This document shows, one piece after another, positions 15,252 to 24,454 of a stretch of 64,000 nucleotides of DNA (its first letter is position 1; the number at the start of each line of letters is the position of its first letter). Under the pieces are notes generated by a model. That model did no database searches and was not told where the DNA came from. It saw only the letters and a list, made by a program, of their open reading frames with translations. This DNA comes from DATBHM01 sp963772375 (GTDB taxonomy: Bacteria > Actinomycetota > UBA4738 > JACQTL01), in contig CAVYXG010000005.1 in NCBI GenBank assembly GCA_963772375.1, positions 1,488,001-1,552,000 on the forward strand, written 5' to 3'. A program made the position numbers and the translations under genes.

Positions 15252-16577
15252 ATGACCGAACGACAATTCGCTTCCCCGGGCGATCGCCCGCGGGTCGCGG
15301 TGCTCAGCTTCCACACGTCGCCGCAGGACCAGCCCGGGACGGGCGATTCCGGCGGGATGAACGTCTACGTCCGCGAGGTCGCCGAACGGGTCGCCGAACG
15401 GGGAGTCGACGTGGACGTGTTCACCCGGTGCGCCGGGCGGGACGTTCCCACCGTCGAGGACCTCGCCCCTGGCAACCGCATGATCCAGGTGCCGTCCGGC
15501 CCGTGCGCGGCGGTGGACAAGCAGGACCTCCATCACCTCGTGCCGGGGTTCCTGAGCGGCGTGCTCGAACGCCAGCAGACCGAGGGGGCGCGCTACGACG
15601 TCGTGCACAGCCACTACTGGCTGTCCGGCTGGGTCGGCGACCGCATGAAGGAGATCTGGGGCGTTCCGCTGGTCGCGTCGTTCCACACGCTGGGCCGGGT
15701 GAAGAACCGTTCGCTGGCCCGGGACGAGGGCCCGGAGCCCGAGGCGCGCCTCGAGGGCGAGGCCCGTGTCGTGGCGGGCGCCGACCGCATCCTCGCGCCG
15801 ACGCCGGCCGAGGCCGCCCACCTGGTCGGCCTGTACGGCGCCGACCCCGACCGCATCCGCATCGTCCCCGGCGGCGTCGATCACGAGGTGTTCTTCCCGC
15901 GGGCCCGGGAGGAGGCCCGCCGTCGCCTGCATCTCACGGGCGTCCGTCTGGTGGTGTTCGTCGGACGCCTGCAGCCCCACAAGGGCCCGGACGTGGCCAT
16001 CCGCGCGCTGGCGGAGGCCGTGGCCCGCGCTCCGGAGGCGACCGGCGACCTGGTGCTCGCCGTCGTCGGCGGCCCCAGCGGGCGGTCGTCGGCGGGCGAC
16101 GAGGTGGCCCGGCTGATGGACCTGGCGGGTGCGCTCGGTGTGGGGGAGCGGGTCGTGTTCTTCCCGCCGCAGCCGCAGCGGCGCCTGGCCGACTTCTACG
16201 CTGCAGCCGAGGCCGTGCTGGTCCCCTCGCGGTCCGAGTCGTTCGGCCTGGTCGCCCTGGAGGCCCAGGCCTGCGGGACGCCGGTCATCGCCGCGGACAC
16301 GGGGGGCCTTCGGTTCGTGGTCCGCGACGGCGTGACCGGGTACCTCGTACCGGGGCACGACCCCGGCGACTACGCGGACCGTCTCCTCCGCGTCCTGTCC
16401 GACCGCGTCGGCGCGCGCCGGATGAGCGACGCGGCGACCGTGCACGCGCTGCGGTTCTCGTGGGAGACGACGGCCGCAGAGATCGTCGACGTGTACCGCG
16501 AGGTGGTCGGCGTGGAGCCGTCCCGCCCCCTCGACCGCGAGGACGAAGCTTTCCCTCCCGTCGCCGACGCGCGGTGA
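15252..16577 (+). CDS. mshA: D-inositol-3-phosphate glycosyltransferase MshA (mycothiol biosynthesis)
   Basis: A 441-residue GT4 retaining glycosyltransferase. The N-terminal domain starts RVAVLSFHTSPQDQPGTGDSG, GMNVYVREVAERVAERG, VFTR, the signature of MshA, which joins UDP-GlcNAc to inositol phosphate in the first step of mycothiol synthesis. VHSHYWLSGWVG and FHTLGRVKN follow, and the C-terminal domain has VGRLQPHKGPD and the E-x7-E motif (SESFGLVALEAQACGTPVIA). The ATG at 15252 is preceded by GAAAGG. Mycothiol is restricted to actinobacteria. A sucrose-phosphate-synthase-like role is a less likely alternative. Confidence 0.85.
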   Translation: MTERQFASPGDRPRVAVLSFHTSPQDQPGTGDSGGMNVYVREVAERVAERGVDVDVFTRCAGRDVPTVEDLAPGNRMIQVPSGPCAAVDKQDLHHLVPGFLSGVLERQQTEGARYDVVHSHYWLSGWVGDRMKEIWGVPLVASFHTLGRVKNRSLARDEGPEPEARLEGEARVVAGADRILAPTPAEAAHLVGLYGADPDRIRIVPGGVDHEVFFPRAREEARRRLHLTGVRLVVFVGRLQPHKGPDVAIRALAEAVARAPEATGDLVLAVVGGPSGRSSAGDEVARLMDLAGALGVGERVVFFPPQPQRRLADFYAAAEAVLVPSRSESFGLVALEAQACGTPVIAADTGGLRFVVRDGVTGYLVPGHDPGDYADRLLRVLSDRVGARRMSDAATVHALRFSWETTAAEIVDVYREVVGVEPSRPLDREDEAFPPVADAR

Positions 16578-16646
16578 TCCGGACCGCTCGGGGCGCTCGC
16601 CACGAACGAACGGCGATGGAGATCGACGGCCCCGGAGTCCCGAGCG

Positions 16647-17267
16647 CTAGCGCTCCTTGACGGTCGCGTACCACACCCGGTCCGCCGCCTCGGTGAGGTC
16701 CTCGCTGATCCGGGAGAACCGCCGATACAGCTCGCGGCGGGCCATGACCTCGCGGAGGTCGTCGACCTGGAGCAGCCCCGACATCGCCAGGCGGTAGGTT
16801 TTCTCGACCCTGCGCTGGCTCGACACCGCCGCATCAGCCGACTGCGTCGCGGACGAGCGGTCGTCGCGGTCGGTGGATCGCAGGCGGTGAAACGCCTCGG
16901 CCAGCTGGTCGACGCCCTCGGCCAGCAGCTCGGCCATCGTCCCCATCGCCTCGTCCGGCGGGATGGCCATCACCTCCGCTTCCCGCACGGTGTCCTTCGC
17001 GCCGTTGAGCACGGCGTCGACGCGCTCGGACATCACGTAGATGTCCTCGGCGTCGAGCGGGGTGGTGAAGGCGACCGTGAGCGCCCCCCGGAGCGCGCGT
17101 TTGTGCTCGTCGGCGCGGTGCTCGCAGGCTCGAACCGTCTCCGCGGCGCCCTCGTTCCCGCGAGCCCACTCCACCAGCGCGCGCATCCCCTCCGCCGTCA
17201 CCTCGGCCTGGGCACACAACATCCCGATCACGTCGGGCGTCTGAGGCAGGAACCAGGTCCGCTTCAC
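16647..17267 (-). CDS. DUF47 (PhoU-like) Pit accessory protein
   Basis: A 206-residue all-helical protein of the DUF47 family, relatives of PhoU, with the ACEHRADEHKRALRGALTVAFTTPLDAEDIYVMSERVDAVLN core (about residues 46-90) that carries the acidic metal-cluster residues. DUF47 genes usually sit next to Pit phosphate permeases and modulate them. The GTG at 17267 overlaps the Pit stop codon (GTGA) and has GGAGG 8 bases upstream, so translation is coupled to pit, which is frameshifted here. Confidence 0.88.
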   Translation of the reverse strand: MKRTWFLPQTPDVIGMLCAQAEVTAEGMRALVEWARGNEGAAETVRACEHRADEHKRALRGALTVAFTTPLDAEDIYVMSERVDAVLNGAKDTVREAEVMAIPPDEAMGTMAELLAEGVDQLAEAFHRLRSTDRDDRSSATQSADAAVSSQRRVEKTYRLAMSGLLQVDDLREVMARRELYRRFSRISEDLTEAADRVWYATVKER

Positions 17268-18284
17268 ATCAACCACCTCCACAGGGGCAGCGACACGATG
17301 GCGAGCAGCGCCGCAGCGGGCATCGTCGTGAGCCATGCGACGAGGATCTCTCCGATCACGGCCCATCCGACGTGGCGGTAGCGGCGGCGGCCGGCGCCGA
17401 TCCCCACCACGCTCGAGGACACCACCTGGGTCGTGCTGACCGGGGCCCCCACGATCGACGCGCCGAGGATGACCCCCGCCGATGAGCCCTGGCTCACCAA
17501 CCCGTCGAGCGGCCGGAGCCGGAAGATCCGTCGCCCGATCGTCCGCACGATCCGCCAACCGCCGAGCGCGGTCCCCAGCGTGAGCGCAGTGGCGCAGGCG
17601 ACCTTGGCCCAGGTCGCGGCCCCTCCGGCATCGGGGTTCCTCGCGAGCTGGAGGGCGAACACGATCCCCACCGCCTTCGAGGCATCGTTCGCGCCGTGGC
17701 TGAAGGCGAGCCACGCGGAGGTCACCCACTGTGACCTCATGACCGGACCGAGGAACCGGGTGGTCGCCCGGCGGAGCGCGCGGATGGCCAGCCGCTCGAC
17801 CACGAGCGCCGAGAGGAAGCCGAGGATCGGCGCGACCGCCATGGCGACCAGCGTCCCGACCACGCCGACCGGGCGGATCCCCTGCATGCCACCCCAGTTG
17901 ACGGCGTGCGGACCGATCTCGACGATCGCCGCGCCGACGAGCCCGCCGATCAGCGCATGCGCCGAGCTCGACGGGATGGCCCTCCACCACGTGATGAAGT
18001 TCCACGCGACCGCCCCCGTGAGGGCGGCGCCGATCACGATGATGTCCTCCTGACCGCCGGGGATCTCCGAGGATGCCGGCGATCGTGTTTGCCACCGCGG
18101 TTCCGAGCAGGAGCGGCCCCAGGAGGTTGAAGACCGCGGCGAGGACGATGGCTTGGCCGGGCCGGGCCGCGCGGGTCGCGACCAGGGTGGCGATGGCGTT
18201 CGCCGCATCGTGGAACCCGTTGGTGAACGAGAACGCCAGGGCCATGCAGATCGCGAGCACGTATCCCGCGTCCACGTTCCCCAC
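17264..18284 (-). pseudogene. pit: Pit-family inorganic phosphate transporter, single-base frameshift
   Basis: Two overlapping reading frames together encode a full Pit permease. The N-terminal frame (from GTG at 18284) reads VLAICMALAFSFTNGFHDAANAIATLVATRA and ends near 18062; the other frame continues with EDIIVIGAALTGAVAWNFITWW, a second GANDASK motif (FSHGANDASKAVGIVFALQLARNP) and the remaining helices to 17264. Both family signature motifs are intact. Removing one base from the GGGG run at 18059-18062 (CCCC in the coding strand) restores one frame of about 339 codons. Either a recent inactivating insertion or a sequencing error; the rest shows no decay. Confidence 0.85.
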
Positions 18285-18457
18285 CCCCGATCGACCCGGG
18301 CGGATCGTAGCGGGTTCCGGCCCCGGAGTGAGGCCGAGAAGTTGGATGCGGGCTCTCGAAGAGGGGCGGAATCCCGGCGGATTGGGCGCCTTCTTGTCAC
18401 TCTTTCTCGCACACCATCTACCAGCGGTTATGTGCTCTGACCTGCAGTCTTGCCGCC

Positions 18458-18486
18458 TTGACCTCCCACCGGGGCGCCGCTACATT
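18458..18486 (+). promoter_or_regulatory. Sigma-70-type promoter of the candidate structured RNA
   Basis: TTGACC (18458-18463) and TACATT (18481-18486) are separated by exactly 17 bp, the best-matching promoter seen in the window. It points rightward, away from pit, into a 300-bp stretch without a convincing gene on that strand. Transcription would start near 18493. Confidence 0.7.
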
Positions 18487-18492
18487 TCGCCT

Positions 18493-18770
18493 CGTTCCGA
18501 GGAGCTGAAGGGCTCCGAGGAGAGGTCCCGAAGGGGACCCCTGGGAAAGCCGTAAGGCCGACTGGGCGCACCTGCTCTACCGTTAGGGGAGGCCACCTTG
18601 GCGGATGGGTGGGGAGGTTCGGGAGGCCCCAAAGCCCAACGAAAGGGAAGCCGGACGGAAAGCTCCCCTCGGTGGGCCGGTAGGTTGCTCGGAACACTTG
18701 GGCCCGAGAGGCCGAAGGTGACCGCAGGCTTCGGCAGGCGGTGAGCCGGAAGTCTCTCGGGCCCTCTCGC
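18493..18770 (+). ncRNA. Candidate structured noncoding RNA, unassigned
   Basis: The 516-bp gap between pit and the ABC permease holds a dense set of hairpins downstream of the 18458 promoter. Clear helices are GGAGC/GCTCC (18501-18516), GGTCCC-GAAG-GGGACC (18524-18539), GCC-GTAA-GGC (18549-18558, GNRA loop), and a closing 11-bp stem GGGCCCGAGAG (18700-18710) with CTCTCGGGCCC (18754-18764), which encloses a nested GCCGAAG/CTTCGGC helix. The 3' stem followed by TCTCGC could also end transcription. No conserved motif of RNase P, tmRNA, or common riboswitches was found. The 18285-18457 part of the gap shows nothing else notable. Confidence 0.6.
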
Positions 18771-18800
18771 ATCTCGGGGATCGGCTTGCCGGCGTGACTC

Positions 18801-21326
18801 CTACTCGACCGTCACCGCACGCAGGACGTCCAGCTTCGCGGCCCGCCGGGCCGGCCACACGGCCGCGAGGATCCCCGCCAGGCCCGCGAGGACCAAGTAG
18901 ATCACCAGCTGCCCGACCGGGATCGCGAACACCGTGATGCCCTGGTCCTTCAGCGCCTCGACCAGTGCCCACCCGAAGAAGATCCCGAGGGCGACCCCGA
19001 GCACCGCGCCGAACACCGCGATGATGACCGCCTCCCACCGGATCATGCCCCGCACCTGTCGCCGGCTCATCCCCACCGCCCGGAGCAGCCCGATCTCGCG
19101 GGTTCGTTCGAAGATCGAAAGGGCGAGGGTGTTCACGATACCGACCAGGGCGATGATGATCGCCAGCAGCAGCAAGGCGGTGACCAGCCCGAGCAGCGTG
19201 TCGATCTGGTCCTCCTGCTGCTGACGGAACTGGGCCTGGTCCTGGACCTCGACGTTCGGATACGCCTTCATGGCCTGGTCGATGCCGCCCCGGACGGCCG
19301 TGAGCGAGGCACCGGGCTTCGCGACGATCAGCACCTGCTGGTCGAGCTGCTGGGTGAACTCCTGCTCGAACGTGTGGACCGACAGCAGGTAGTCGCCGAC
19401 GAACGTGTTGGCATCGAAGATCGCCACGAGCGGCAGCTGCCGCACGCCGCCGGTGGGGAACCGGACGGGGATGTCGTCGCCGAGCTTCCATCCGTTGGTG
19501 TCGGCCGTCTCCCCCTTGATCGCGATGCCGCCCGACTGCAGGCCGGCGAGGGAGCTCCCCGGGCGGAGCTCGAGGTTGATGACCTTGCCGATCGTGGCCG
19601 GGTCGACGCCCGACGGGAAATGGGTCTTCCCACCGATCTTGACCTGGGCGTCCTGGCCCCCCCGGAGCTCCGACACGATCCCGACTCCCGGCACGCCGCG
19701 CACGGCCTGGGCGGCCGCCGGCGTGAACCCCGCGAACTGGCTCGTGGACAGGATGAAGTCGGCGTTCAGCGTCCGGTCGAGCAGGTCGGCCACCGACGCC
19801 TTCAGCGACTGCGCGAAGATGCCGGTGAACGCCACCAACGCGAGCCCGATCATGAGGGCGGACGCGGTCGACGCGGTCCTGCGGGGATTCCGGGCGGCGT
19901 TCTCCCGCCCCAGGCGTCCCGGCAGCCGGAACAGCGCGGCGAACGGCGCGCCGAGGGCCCGAGCCAGCGGCCGGGCGATGAGCGGCGCCAGCATCGCGAC
20001 GCCGACGAAGATCAGCGACACGCCCAGCCCGACGTTGTTGATCGGCGTCTTGACGTTGCCGAACAGCCCGAAGAACAGCTCGGCCAGGCCGATCACCGTG
20101 ACGACCGTTCCGACGATCGACCGGCGGCGGAGCGACGCGGCCGGCGGCGGCACGTCCCGCATGGCGGCGATCGGGGGGATCGAGGCCGCGCGGCGGGCCG
20201 GCGAGAACGCCGCCACCACCGTGACGATCGTCCCGATCAACAGCGACACCCAGATCGTCCGGGGCAGGAACACCAGGCCGGACGACGGCAGCGAGATCCC
20301 GAACCCCTTCAGCAGGCTCTGGAGACCGATGGCCATGAGCACGCCGAGCCCGAGCCCCAGCGCGGAGGCGACGAGCCCCGTGATCAACGCCTCGACCAGC
20401 ACCGACGTGGTGACCTGGCGCCCGGTCGCCCCGAGCGCCCGCAGCAGCCCGAGCTCGCGGGTTCGCTGCGCAACGATGATCGAGAACGTGTTGAAGATGA
20501 TGAACGTCCCTACGAACAGGGCGATTCCCGCGAACACCAGCAGCGCCGTCTTGAAGAAGCCCAGCCCGTCCTTGACCTGCTGCGCGTTCTCCTGGGCGGC
20601 CTTCGCGCCGGTGATGGCCTCGACGCCGGATGGCAGGACGCCCGCGACGCGGTTGCGTAAGGCGATGTCGGACACCCCCGGCGACGAGGCCACGTCGATG
20701 GCGTCGAACTTGCCCCTGGCGTCGAGCACGTCCTGTGCGGTGGCCGTGTCGAACGCCGAGATCGTCGCCCCGGCCAGGTTGTCGGCCGTGCCGAACCCCG
20801 TCAGCCCGACGATCGTGTAGTGCCGCGGCGGGCCGAGGAACAGGATCTCCACCCGCTCGCCCAACTCGAGGTTCGCCTTGTCGGCCGTCCCGACGTCGAT
20901 CGCCACCTCGGTGGGGCCCCGCGGTGCCCGGCCCGAACGGAGCGTGAGCGGGTTCTCCGGCGCGTCGACCCAGTTCACACCGATCGTCGGGGCGCCCCCG
21001 GTCGACACGGCCTTGCCGTCGGATCCGACCACCTCCGCATAGCCCTGCACGATCCCCTCGGCGCGCTGCACGCCCTCGACGCCCTTGACGGTCGGGAGCA
21101 GGGACTCGGGGATCCGGCCGTGGTCGCTGCCGAAGTTCGACTTCGCCCGGACGGTGACCGCCACGCCCTTGGACACCTGGGCGAACAGCTGGTCGAACGT
21201 GTGTCCAAGCGTGTCGGTCAGCACGAGCGTGCCGGCCACGAAGGCCACGCCCAGCACGACCGCGAGCGCGGTCAGGCCCAGGCGCAGCTTGTGGGCGATG
21301 AGGCCCTTGATGGTCGCACGCCACAT
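18801..21326 (-). CDS. ABC transporter permease, FtsX/MacB-like, two-domain
   Basis: An 841-residue membrane protein: one N-terminal helix (residues ~15-38), a large extracytoplasmic MacB-type domain, three helices around 265-375 (FtsX domain, with RTRELGLLRALGATGRQV), further helices near 415-480, a second periplasmic domain, and a C-terminal FtsX domain (FERTREIGLLRAVGMSRRQVRGMI, then three helices). This duplicated layout is typical of actinobacterial lipoprotein/peptide or stress-related exporters. The partner ATPase ends 8 bp upstream. Substrate unknown. Confidence 0.88.
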   Translation of the reverse strand: MWRATIKGLIAHKLRLGLTALAVVLGVAFVAGTLVLTDTLGHTFDQLFAQVSKGVAVTVRAKSNFGSDHGRIPESLLPTVKGVEGVQRAEGIVQGYAEVVGSDGKAVSTGGAPTIGVNWVDAPENPLTLRSGRAPRGPTEVAIDVGTADKANLELGERVEILFLGPPRHYTIVGLTGFGTADNLAGATISAFDTATAQDVLDARGKFDAIDVASSPGVSDIALRNRVAGVLPSGVEAITGAKAAQENAQQVKDGLGFFKTALLVFAGIALFVGTFIIFNTFSIIVAQRTRELGLLRALGATGRQVTTSVLVEALITGLVASALGLGLGVLMAIGLQSLLKGFGISLPSSGLVFLPRTIWVSLLIGTIVTVVAAFSPARRAASIPPIAAMRDVPPPAASLRRRSIVGTVVTVIGLAELFFGLFGNVKTPINNVGLGVSLIFVGVAMLAPLIARPLARALGAPFAALFRLPGRLGRENAARNPRRTASTASALMIGLALVAFTGIFAQSLKASVADLLDRTLNADFILSTSQFAGFTPAAAQAVRGVPGVGIVSELRGGQDAQVKIGGKTHFPSGVDPATIGKVINLELRPGSSLAGLQSGGIAIKGETADTNGWKLGDDIPVRFPTGGVRQLPLVAIFDANTFVGDYLLSVHTFEQEFTQQLDQQVLIVAKPGASLTAVRGGIDQAMKAYPNVEVQDQAQFRQQQEDQIDTLLGLVTALLLLAIIIALVGIVNTLALSIFERTREIGLLRAVGMSRRQVRGMIRWEAVIIAVFGAVLGVALGIFFGWALVEALKDQGITVFAIPVGQLVIYLVLAGLAGILAAVWPARRAAKLDVLRAVTVE

Positions 21327-21333
21327 GGTCCGA

Positions 21334-22089
21334 TCAGCCTCCGAGTTCCTTCATCCTGTCGAGCACCCTGTCGGCCGTGGGCCCCCGCATCTCCGACGCG
21401 ATCGCGCCGTCGGCGAGGAACAGCACCCGGTCGCTGTAGCCGGCGGCCGCGGGGTCGTGGGTCACCATCACGATGGTCTGGCCGAACTCCCCCGTGGCCT
21501 TCCGCAGGAACCCGAGCAGCTCGCCCCCGGCCTTCGAGTCGAGGTTCCCGGTGGGTTCGTCCGCGAAGACGATGTCGGGCCTGCTGACCAGGGCCCGGGC
21601 CGCGGCCACGCGCTGCTGCTGGCCTCCCGACAGCTCCGCCGGATGATGCTCGAGCCGGTGCTGCATGCCGACGGTCTCGACGACGGTGCGGATCCAGCCC
21701 TCGTCGGGCCGCTCACCCGCGATGTCCAGGGGGAGGGTGATGTTCTCCCCGGCCGTCAGCGTCCCGACCAGGTTGTAGGCCTGGAAGATGAACCCGACCT
21801 TCTCCCGGCGCAGGAGCGTGAGCTTCTTCTCGTTGAGGGTTCCGAGGTCGACGTCGCCGATGAACGCCCGCCCGCTGGTCAGCCGGTCGAGCCCGGCGAG
21901 GCAGTGCAGGAGGGTCGACTTGCCGGAGCCGGACGGCCCCATGATCGCGGTGAACTCGCCCTTCGGGAACTCCGCAGTGACGCCGGCCAGCGCCTGGACC
22001 TCGGCGTCTCCCATCCCGTACACCTTCACGGCGTCGACCGCCCTGGCCGCGACCGTGGTCGTCGTGGGCTGCTGGGTCTCCGTGCTCAT
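21334..22089 (-). CDS. ABC transporter ATP-binding protein (MacB/LolD type)
   Basis: A 251-residue ATPase with Walker A GPSGSGKST, Q-loop FIFQAYNL, signature LSGGQQQR, Walker B DIVFADEP and the THD switch histidine. Sequence type fits partners of FtsX-like permeases, and it lies 7 bp upstream of such a gene. The ATG at 22089 is chosen because GGAGGG lies 4 bases upstream; a frame extension to 22134 adds an Asp-rich stretch with no ribosome site. Confidence 0.92.
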   Translation of the reverse strand: MSTETQQPTTTTVAARAVDAVKVYGMGDAEVQALAGVTAEFPKGEFTAIMGPSGSGKSTLLHCLAGLDRLTSGRAFIGDVDLGTLNEKKLTLLRREKVGFIFQAYNLVGTLTAGENITLPLDIAGERPDEGWIRTVVETVGMQHRLEHHPAELSGGQQQRVAAARALVSRPDIVFADEPTGNLDSKAGGELLGFLRKATGEFGQTIVMVTHDPAAAGYSDRVLFLADGAIASEMRGPTADRVLDRMKELGG

Positions 22090-22203
22090 CGTCCCTCCGT
22101 CTCGTCCGTCCCGGTCGGCGTCGTCATCGTTCACGGGCGCCCTCCAACCTACCGGCCTCGGTGCGGGGCGGCCATGAAGGTTCCGTGAACGAGTCGTGGA
22201 GGC

Positions 22204-23472
22204 TCAGCCCGATGCCGCCGTGCCGGGCTCGGATGCCTCCCGCCACGCCTGGCGGAGCTTGATGCGGGGGCCGGTGCGCAGGATCGCATGGGCGTAGATC
22301 CGTCCCGCGAGCCGGATCAGCCACAGCGTCGCGGCGAGGGTGAGCGCGACCGAGATCGCGATCTGCCACCAGGGGACGTTCCCCGAGATGGCTCGGACGC
22401 CCATGATCATCGGCGCGGTCGGCGGGAAGAACGAGAGGACCTGGATCAGCGGCGCGTCGGGCGTGCTGAGCCCCGTGAAGATCGCCAGGAGGTACACGAG
22501 CAGCAACACGACCTGGAGCGGCGCCGCGACCGCCTGGGCGTCCTGGGACTTCGAACCGAGGGAGCCCGCCGCCGCGTACATGCTGGAGTAGAACGCGAAC
22601 CCCACCAGGAACCACATGAGGGCGGACAGGATCGAGAGCGTCGATCCCGAAGGGAGGACGCTGCTCCCGACGGCGACCGCGGTGAGCAGGGCCGCGATGG
22701 TGATGCCGGAGAACTGCACCAACCCGCACACCCCGATCCCGATGACCTTGCCCGCGAGGAGGGTGGCCGGACGGACGGCGGAGAGCAGGATCTCGACGAT
22801 CCGGCTCGACTTCTCCTCGAGCACTCCGACGGCGACCCACCCCCCGTAGGTGACCAGCGAGACGTACAGGAGGATCAGGCCGGCGAACGCGATGGCCCTG
22901 CGCTTGGCGAGGTCGCTCGCCGCGTGCTCGACGGTTCCCACCGGCAACGGGGGGGCGTTCAGGGCGCGCTCGGTCCTGTCGGGCGGGAGCCCGGCCTCCG
23001 ACAGGGCCCTCGACAGGCCGATGGCGCGCGAGAGGCCGGCCGTCAGGCGACCCAAGTTGGACGTGGGCTGGTCGATCGTCGATTTCACCAGCAGCCGGCG
23101 TCCGTCGACGACCGCGAGGTCGAGCCCGCCGGTGCGGAGGGCCTGTTCCGCGGCGGACAGGTCGCGTTCGTGGTGGAGGCGGACCCGGACGCCGACCGTT
23201 CCCCCCACCTCCGTCATCGTCTGCTGCAGCACGGCCGGGTAGGAGCCGACCAGCCCGACGTCCATGAGCGGGGGCTTGGAGTTCGACGTGGCCGCGGGGA
23301 TGGCCACGGCGCCGATCCCGATCGCGATCAGCACGACCGTCACGATTCGGAACGACCGCGACCTCGTCCGTTCGCGGATCTCCCGGGCCGCGATCATGCG
23401 GATCCCCGCGCCGGCGGGGAGCGCACCGGCACCGGCCGGGGCGGCGCGGTCGCCGTCGTTCGTCGTGCTCAT
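22204..23472 (-). CDS. ABC-2 type transporter permease (NatB-like)
   Basis: A 422-residue protein with one N-terminal helix (residues ~40-62) after an Arg-rich REIRERTRSRSFR motif typical of NatB-like Na+-export permeases, an extracellular domain of ~150 residues, and five to six C-terminal helices (from ~190). VGVLEEKSSRIVEILLSAVRPATLLAGKVIG is the family's diagnostic cytoplasmic loop. Its start overlaps the stop of the ATPase gene (4 bp). Substrate could be sodium, a drug or a lipid; the family label alone does not settle it. Confidence 0.87.
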   Translation of the reverse strand: MSTTNDGDRAAPAGAGALPAGAGIRMIAAREIRERTRSRSFRIVTVVLIAIGIGAVAIPAATSNSKPPLMDVGLVGSYPAVLQQTMTEVGGTVGVRVRLHHERDLSAAEQALRTGGLDLAVVDGRRLLVKSTIDQPTSNLGRLTAGLSRAIGLSRALSEAGLPPDRTERALNAPPLPVGTVEHAASDLAKRRAIAFAGLILLYVSLVTYGGWVAVGVLEEKSSRIVEILLSAVRPATLLAGKVIGIGVCGLVQFSGITIAALLTAVAVGSSVLPSGSTLSILSALMWFLVGFAFYSSMYAAAGSLGSKSQDAQAVAAPLQVVLLLVYLLAIFTGLSTPDAPLIQVLSFFPPTAPMIMGVRAISGNVPWWQIAISVALTLAATLWLIRLAGRIYAHAILRTGPRIKLRQAWREASEPGTAASG

Positions 23473-24356
23473 GCGGCGACGGCCTCGAGGAACAGCTCGG
23501 ACAGGCGGGGTTGCTCGACCGCGAAGCGCGCTACCCTGCCCGCCGACTCAGCCGACCTCAGGACGCGCTGGGTGTCGACGTCGTCGTCCAGGCGCAGCAC
23601 CACGCGGCCGCCGCGGCGCTCGAGGACCTCCGCGCCCGGCAGCCCGTCGGCCCAGTCGGTGCGCCCGTTCCCCAGCTCGACGACCAGCCGGCGCCGGCCG
23701 GACGAGCGCAGGTCGTCCAGCGGGCCGGTCATCACCAGATGGCCTCGGTCGATGATCGCCACCGAATCGCACAGGTGCTCCACCAGGTCGAGCTGATGGC
23801 TCGAGAACAACACGGTGGCGCCCGCCGCCGCGTGCTCCAGAAGCATCTTGCCCAGCGTGTCCACGGCGATCGGGTCGAGGCCCGAGAACGCCTCGTCGAG
23901 GACCAGCAGGTCGGGTTCGTGCACGAGCGCCGCCGCAAGCTGCACGCGCTGCTGGTTCCCCAGCGAGAGCTCCTCCACCTTCGAGTCCGCACGCTGCGAC
24001 AGCTCGAACGTCGCGAGCCACCGGTCGGTGTTCGCCTGGGCCCGCGCCGTGGACAGACCGTGCAGCCGGGCCAGGTAGACGAGCTGCTCGCGGACCTGCA
24101 TCTTCGGGTACAGGCCGCGCTCCTCGGGCATGTACCCGAATCGCACGCGGTCGTCCTGGGTCACCCCGTGGCCATTCCACCGGACCTCGCCGGCGTCGGT
24201 GGCCGCGACTCCCATCACGATCCGCATGGCCGTGGTCTTGCCGGCGCCGTTCGCCCCCAGGAAGCCGAACATCTGCCCGGGGGCCACGGAGAAGGTCAGC
24301 CCGTCGAGCGCCGTGACGGCGCCGTAGCGCTTGGTCAGATGGTCGAGCTCCAGCAT
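23469..24356 (-). CDS. ABC transporter ATP-binding protein (NatA-like)
   Basis: A 295-residue ATPase with Walker A GANGAGKTT, signature LSLGNQQRVQLA, Walker B LLVLDEAFSGLDP and H-loop SSHQ, plus a C-terminal ~85-residue accessory region (DUF4162-like) common in ABC-2 exporters. First gene of a two-gene unit with the NatB-like permease (GTGA-type 4-bp overlap). Divergent from proline dehydrogenase across about 98 bp. Confidence 0.92.
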   Translation of the reverse strand: MLELDHLTKRYGAVTALDGLTFSVAPGQMFGFLGANGAGKTTAMRIVMGVAATDAGEVRWNGHGVTQDDRVRFGYMPEERGLYPKMQVREQLVYLARLHGLSTARAQANTDRWLATFELSQRADSKVEELSLGNQQRVQLAAALVHEPDLLVLDEAFSGLDPIAVDTLGKMLLEHAAAGATVLFSSHQLDLVEHLCDSVAIIDRGHLVMTGPLDDLRSSGRRRLVVELGNGRTDWADGLPGAEVLERRGGRVVLRLDDDVDTQRVLRSAESAGRVARFAVEQPRLSELFLEAVAA

Positions 24357-24454
24357 GCAACGTTGCCTTCCGGGAACGAGCGTAGGCGGGTCTCCACAGT
24401 AGCGCAGGCCGCGCTCCCTATACTCGGCGCGGTGGACGCACGCCGAGGTCGCCC

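Noticed and set aside
18493..18770. RNase P RNA, tmRNA, M-box, cobalamin, c-di-AMP, SAM or T-box identity for the RNA
   Set aside because: None of the conserved cores could be found (for example no GAGGAAAGTCC of RNase P and no cobalamin box). A CGTTAGG stretch recalls the M-box but the remainder does not follow.
18428..18772. A 114-codon minus-strand frame over the candidate RNA
   Set aside because: Pro/Arg/Ser-rich, no family match, no ribosome site, and it runs antisense through perfect hairpins with a good promoter on the other strand.
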